From NCBI GenBank assembly GCA_028751875.1, contig CM054141.1, forward strand, positions 70,590,926-70,654,925: a stretch of DNA of 64,000 nt. Direction: 5' to 3'. The stretch's first letter is position 1; every line of letters starts with the position of its first letter. Below are positions 59,031 through 64,000 of this stretch, one piece after another. This stretch comes from Rapana venosa (Eukaryota; Mollusca; Gastropoda; Neogastropoda; Muricidae). The translations under genes and the position numbers were made by a program. The notes below the pieces were generated by a model. That model did no database searches, had not been told where the DNA came from, and worked only from the letters and a program-made list of their open reading frames with translations.

Positions 59031-59394
59031 TTCTGTTCTGGACTTAACTCCCTGAGGAATGACAGGGGCAGTGCACTGAGCTGTTCAGGCTGTTTCTCTA
59101 GGGCAAGTTGAACCTGGCAGAGTCTATTGTGCTCCAGATACAGGGTGCATGCTGGGTATGTTTGTTTCCATAACCCACCAAACACTTGATATGGATCTTC
59201 ACTGGGCATATTTGATGTGCATACACATTCATACAGGGAATTGAGGTGTTTTGGGGGTCTAGGATTTAAGTTGATGTCAAAACCATCGCCCTTCAATCAC
59301 CAGATGCAGTGGTTGGAAGTTCAACCCCACAACTTCATGGCCCAGTGGGGTGGAAGTCAGCTGCACTCATCTGCTGGGTTGTGGCCTCTTTCAG

Positions 59395-59554
59395 AGTGAG
59401 TGAACAAGGAGACATGTACAGGGCAAAAGCAGTCCAAGACTGGGCATCGCTATTGCAAGGGGAAAAAAAACACAGTATTAAAGTCAGGAAGAAAGCATCT
59501 TTGGACGATGTTGAAGAGTTGTTTGATACATGTGTATCAAGTCGCTGTTTTTGA
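59395..59554 (+). CDS. Candidate terminal coding exon, contig C
   Basis: A good pyrimidine-rich acceptor (GTGGCCTCTTTCAG) is followed by 160 nt (one base plus 53 codons with TGA) that stay open as VSEQGDMYRAKAVQDWASLL, then IKVRKKASLDDVEELFD, ending TCVSSRCF. The C terminus is hydrophilic and highly charged, like a cytosolic tail. It needs a preceding exon ending in phase 2. The protein family was not recognised. It may be the last exon of gene 2, the nearest upstream plus-strand candidate, or of a separate gene. The copy at 62,987 confirms the sequence apart from indels in an A run. Confidence 0.5.
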
Positions 59555-60539
59555 AAAAAAAAAATGTCCCCCAAAACTGGTGATGTTGTCCGTGGGCTGT
59601 TGTTATTCAATATTTGTCGTACTTGATTTGATTGGATGGTTTTTATATTATAATGTATGAACTTGGTTGGGAGATTGGATTTTTCACCCTTTTGTTTTTC
59701 TTGTTGCCCACCTGATGATTTTTATACTTCGTATGATGATTTTTATACTTGACTTCATATGATGGTTTTGATATTTGACGTCATAATCAGTGGCCCAGGT
59801 GATTTTCCTCTTGCCTTTATCATGTTGAAAGTGGACGTGTGGGCCTGTGGCATGAGTCAGTCCTCTGCGTGTCTGTTGGTGGTGTCTCTCTGAATGTCTG
59901 AGATTATGAGTGAGGAAATGAGAAAATGATAGAATTCCTGAGATTTCTGTACATTCCAGGAATCAGTGGTATGAAGTGGGGCTTCCATATATCCCATTTT
60001 TCATTGTTTTATTCATTTCAATGAATGTGTTGGTTTAAGAAGAGTGCCAGATGAAGGATGTGCTCATATAATTATTTGCTTTCCCAGATCCCTTGGAAGA
60101 AAATGGATGCTTGTACGTTTGAAGCATTAAACCCTTAGTCATGATTGTATTAGTTTGTCGTGTTTCAACAGCTGTGCTGTAAAATGGAGTTATAAAAAAA
60201 AAAAAAAAGGATACAGATGATTACCTGAACTCTGGAAGACACAGACTCACTGTGCATGAAGCCAAAAACAGGGTTGACTATGGGAAATCAGTCATTTTTT
60301 AAATACTATTTTTGGTTTGATATGTCCCTTTTCAATGATACTGCATAATACGTGATTGATATTGACATTGTAGTGCCAGTCCTGGATTTGTTTTTTTGCC
60401 TTTGATACAATGAATTGGCGTTCACAATTACATTCTTTGTATGTGAGTAGTTTTGTTCAAAGGCCCGTCTTTTTTTTTTTCTAAGAGAAGAGAAGATTTT
60501 CTATTTTGAATGAGCGTCAGTTGGTAAAGGTCAGATATA

Positions 60540-60800
60540 GTTTATGATTTTTTATAACTTGTATGGGTTTTTGAAAAGAATGAGTGATGACTTTATGGTG
60601 TTTTTTTTTATATAACTTGTATGGGTTTTTGAAAGGAATGAGTGATGACTTTTTGATTTTTTATAACTTGTATGGGTTTTGAAAAGAATGAGTGATACTT
60701 TATGTTTTTTTTTAACGTGTGGGTTTTTTAAAAGAATGAGTGATGGCTTTATGATTTTTTTTTTAACTTGTATGGGTTTTTGAAAAGAATGAATGATGTG
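60540..60800. repeat. 50-59-bp tandem repeat, about 5 units
   Basis: Each unit has AACTTGTATGGGTTTTTGAA followed by AAGAATGAGTGATGACTTTATG and a T-rich spacer. Unit starts near 60,556, 60,615, 60,665, 60,714 and 60,765 show spacing that varies with the T run. Confidence 0.85.
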
Positions 60801-61572
60801 AGGATGATGGCATTTATATCATTTCATGAAAATTGGTTGAAGCTACCTACCTTTTTTGGTGAGGGGTTTGGATCAAACCTATTTTTCTATGGTGTTGTTT
60901 CGGAATGCCTGTTGCTTTTTAAGTGGAAATCCAGAGATACCAACTGAATTCTTTTATTATTGTTGTTGTTACCAGAAGGTCATGTATGAGGAACAGCACT
61001 GTTTTCAGTTAAACTGATCCAAAAGATAAGGGAAATGATTATCAATGTGTTTTTATTGATAATCATGTTTTGTTTTCTTTTTAAAGAAATGAAGAACAAC
61101 TGAAAAAAACAACAAAGGCTTCTGCCACTGTAAGCGTTTTCAGAGAACATGGGAACACAACTTGCATGCATACTCAAAACAGAGTCAGTTTACACAACAT
61201 TTGCAAAACGTGCATGCGCTCCACACACACACACACACACATTACTCTGACATGCAAATGTGTTAAAATCACTTAAAGATGTATGTAACTCTGCAAGTAT
61301 GCATAGTGCATGTTGTATCATGCGTAAGCATCATACAGTGATGCTCACATTCACTCTAACACACACACAAAACACATATAAAATATTTCTTTCAGAAGTG
61401 CAAAGAATGTCATCTTTGATTTATGAAATTTTCAACCCCCCAAAAATATATTTTAAAAAAGAAATGTGCTGTACAACATTGTAAAGTCTTTTTTGCAATG
61501 ATGGATGTACATAGTTCCAGTTGGTTGCCCTGAAAACCGATGATTCCAGTTTTTTAATTTTGTTAAATGACT

Positions 61573-61578
61573 AATAAA
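61573..61578 (+). terminator. Candidate polyadenylation signal AATAAA
   Basis: AATAAA in the context ATGACTAATAAAAAAGAATTG, followed within 40 bp by a G/T-rich stretch (GATGTGGAAGGAAGTGGCG). A plausible 3' end for the gene whose terminal exon is at 59,395. Confidence 0.4.
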
Positions 61579-61600
61579 AAAGAATTGATGTGGAAGGAAG

Positions 61601-62234
61601 TGGCGTCACTCTGTCTTCTTGTATTTAAGTGTGAACAGTAACTGTGAATAGAATGGGGGAATGTGACTGGTGTACACACACACTCACACATACCACACAC
61701 ATACACACACATGCATACATACACACACATGTATGTTTGTCCGTCGTGTCGACGATGACCTCCAAAGCAGCAGAGGAGGCAGCTGCTGTTTTGGAAACTG
61801 GGCAGAAAAATTTTATTATAGTGGATATGCCTTGCCCACAGTACATCCCCACTCTCTCGGCCAAGTGGGGATAAGGACAGTCAGCGTTGGAGATGTTCTC
61901 CAAAGGCCAACCAGCCCCAGGGCTGCAGCACATAAGGGCTGTGCAAGGGCAAGCCTCCTAGTCAGAGAGTCATTTAAATCGAACACTAAAGACTAAGCTG
62001 TAAAGTGGAATTCCATGAGTGGGAAAATAAATCCACTGGTCATACAGCCTCTCACTTTGCTGTTGCCCCCAGCGTCAATGTTTGATCAAGAACTGTGATA
62101 AAACCACACATACACACATGGATGTAAAAAAAGCACATAAGTTCTTATTCCATTATCCTCGACAAAAAGAATAAAAGAAAATAAAAATATAACACACACA
62201 CACACACCACAGGTGTGGTATTTGACAGCCAATG
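61601..62234. other. Downstream flank to the end of contig C
   Basis: CA repeats (61,672-61,730), then a higher-GC stretch (61,740-61,990) with short open frames on both strands. This may be a dispersed repeat or part of another gene; no domain was recognised. 62,100-62,200 carries ATTCCATTATCCTC, the reverse complement of the word at 22,450-22,465, so a dispersed element is present in inverted orientation. Confidence 0.4.
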
Positions 62235-62734
62235 NNNNNNNNNNNNNNNNNNNNNNNNNNNNNNNNNNNNNNNNNNNNNNNNNNNNNNNNNNNNNNNNNN
62301 NNNNNNNNNNNNNNNNNNNNNNNNNNNNNNNNNNNNNNNNNNNNNNNNNNNNNNNNNNNNNNNNNNNNNNNNNNNNNNNNNNNNNNNNNNNNNNNNNNNN
62401 NNNNNNNNNNNNNNNNNNNNNNNNNNNNNNNNNNNNNNNNNNNNNNNNNNNNNNNNNNNNNNNNNNNNNNNNNNNNNNNNNNNNNNNNNNNNNNNNNNNN
62501 NNNNNNNNNNNNNNNNNNNNNNNNNNNNNNNNNNNNNNNNNNNNNNNNNNNNNNNNNNNNNNNNNNNNNNNNNNNNNNNNNNNNNNNNNNNNNNNNNNNN
62601 NNNNNNNNNNNNNNNNNNNNNNNNNNNNNNNNNNNNNNNNNNNNNNNNNNNNNNNNNNNNNNNNNNNNNNNNNNNNNNNNNNNNNNNNNNNNNNNNNNNN
62701 NNNNNNNNNNNNNNNNNNNNNNNNNNNNNNNNNN
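62235..62734. other. Assembly gap, 500 N
   Basis: Exactly 500 N. The right flank restarts at sequence matching 59,140, about 3 kb back from the left flank. Confidence 0.99.
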
Positions 62735-62986
62735 GGGTGCATGCTGGGTATGTTTGTTTCCATAACCCACCAAACACTTGATATGGATCTTCACTGGGCA
62801 TATTTGATGTGCATACACATTCATACAGGGAATTGAGGTGTTTTGGGGGTCTAGGATTTAAGTTGATGTCAAAACCATCGCCCTTCAATCACCAGATGCA
62901 GTGGTTGGAAGTTCAACCCCACAACTTCATGGCCCAGTGGGGTGGAAGTCAGCTGCACTCATCTGCTGGGTTGTGGCCTCTTTCAG

Positions 62987-63145
62987 AGTGAGTGAACAAG
63001 GAGACATGTACAGGGCAAAAGCAGTCCAAGACTGGGCATCGCTATTGCAAGGAAAAAACACACAGTATTAAAGTCAGGAAGGAAAGCATCTTTGGACGAT
63101 GTTGAAGAGTTGTTTGATACATGTGTATCAAGTCGCTGTTTTTGA
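62987..63145 (+). CDS. Candidate terminal coding exon, contig D copy (frameshifted)
   Basis: Second copy of 59,395-59,554, with the same acceptor and the same final codons (TCVSSRCF then TGA). The length is 159 nt where 160 is expected: indels in GGAAAAAACACACAG and GGAAGGAAAG shift the frame for about 12 codons. Most likely a sequencing error at an A run, since the rest is nearly identical. Confidence 0.45.
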
Positions 63146-64000
63146 AAAAAAAAAATGTCCCAAGACTGGTGATGTTGTCCCGTGTCTGTTGTTATTCAAT
63201 ATTTGTCGTCACTTGATTTGATTGGATGGTTTTTATATTATATATGTATGAACTTGGTGCAGATTGTGATTTTTCACCCTTTTGTTTTTCTTGTTGCCTA
63301 CCTGATGATTTTTATACTTCGTATGATGATTTTTTATACTTGACTTCATATGATGGTTTTGATATTTGACGTCATATCAGTGGCCCAGGTGATTTTCCTC
63401 TTGCCTTTATCATGTTGAAAGTGGACGTGTGACCCTGTGGCATGAGTCAGTCACTCTGCGTGTCTGTTGGTGGTGTCTCTCTGAATGTCTGAGATTATGA
63501 GTGAGGAATGAGAAAATGATAGAATTCCTGAGATTTCTGTACATTCCAGGAATCAGTGTGTATGAATGTGTGCTTCCATATATACATGTTCATTGTTTTA
63601 TTCATTTCAATGAATGTGTTGGTTTAAGAAGAGTGCCAGATGAAGGATGTGCTCATATAATTATTTGCATTCAGATCCCTTGGAAGAAAATGGATGCTTG
63701 TACGTTTGAAGCATTGAACCTTAGTCATGATTGTATTAGTTTGTCGTGTTTCAACAGCTGATGCTGTAAAATGGAGTTAATAAAAAATAAAAAAAAGGAT
63801 ACAGATGATTACCTGAACTCTGGAAGACACAGACTCACTGTGCATGAAGCCAAAAACAGGGTTGACTATGGGAAATCAGTCATTTTTTAAATACTATTTT
63901 TGGTTTGATATGTCTTTACAATAGATACTGCATAATACGTGATTGATATTGACATTGTTAGTGCCAGTCCTGGATTTGTTTTTTTGCCTTTGATACAATG
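63146..64000 (+). other. Probable 3' UTR, contig D copy
   Basis: Colinear with 59,555-60,420, including the GATGATTTTTATACTT repeats and an AATAAA at 63,779-63,784 that is absent from the C copy (TATAAA there). The window ends inside this copy. Confidence 0.45.

Larger units (their letters stand above)
59555..61600 (+). other. Probable 3' UTR after the terminal exon
   Basis: About 2 kb of AT-rich sequence without coding signal, running from the TGA at 59,552-59,554 to a poly(A) signal at 61,573. It includes repeated GATGATTTTTATACTT words (59,714-59,780), a 50-59-bp tandem repeat (60,540-60,800), and a possible alternative end near 60,190 (TATAAAA run; the D copy has AATAAA here at 63,779). 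Confidence 0.42.

Noticed and set aside
61644..61996. Short alanine-rich frame MTSKAAEEAAAVLETGQKNF and the opposite-strand frame
   Set aside because: Both strands are open over the same stretch, no splice context was found, and the CA-repeat flank suggests a dispersed repeat. Not enough to call a gene.

Overview
This window is metazoan nuclear DNA from an error-rich draft assembly. It is probably a mollusc, most likely a gastropod. Genes are intron-split with GT-AG junctions, minisatellites fill most introns, and one interspersed repeat resembles a tRNA-derived SINE common in gastropod genomes (from memory, not searched). Three N runs of exactly 500 bases (21,084-21,583; 39,003-39,502; 62,235-62,734) separate four contigs, here called A (1-21,083), B (21,584-39,002), C (39,503-62,234) and D (62,735-64,000).

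The main structural point is redundancy. A, B and C are largely the same locus written three times. B 25,148-39,002 is colinear with A 1-12,480. C 39,503-58,294 is colinear with A 472-21,083. D repeats C 59,140-60,420. B adds about 3.5 kb on the left and C adds about 4 kb on the right, so the real locus is about 28-32 kb and not 64 kb. Contig C is unreadable from about 41,560 to 53,060, where the consensus has decayed into homopolymer runs. A is moderately damaged at 2,500-13,500.

Two plus-strand gene models emerge once the copies are read against each other. Gene 1 is a major facilitator transporter of the MFSD6-like family with five exons of about 34, 386, 81, 61 and 58 codons. The phases agree at every junction, the reading ends at a TGA, and the total is about 620 residues. 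It is best read in B (exon 1 25,836-25,938; exon 2 28,111-29,270; exon 4 35,583-35,765; exon 5 37,345-37,520), with exon 3 best in A (6,115-6,358). None of the copies is free of frameshifts; these look like sequencing indels, because they fall in different places in each copy.

Gene 2 is an unidentified candidate that starts only 140 bp after the gene 1 stop. Four phase-compatible exons (37,661-38,867) encode two hydrophobic segments around a cysteine-containing loop. A further exon lies at 15,224-15,281 in A. A final coding exon (59,395-59,554, repeated at 62,987-63,145) is followed by a long 3' UTR with AATAAA at 61,573. Whether the final exon belongs to gene 2 is inference.

The introns hold minisatellites with units of 44, 43, 24, 30, 32 and 31 bp. 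A 300-bp polypurine block lies just before exon 3. The 44-bp array has the same 15-unit map in all three contigs and contains a near-consensus RFX X-box in every unit. No RNA gene, CRISPR array, virus or prokaryotic operon was seen.
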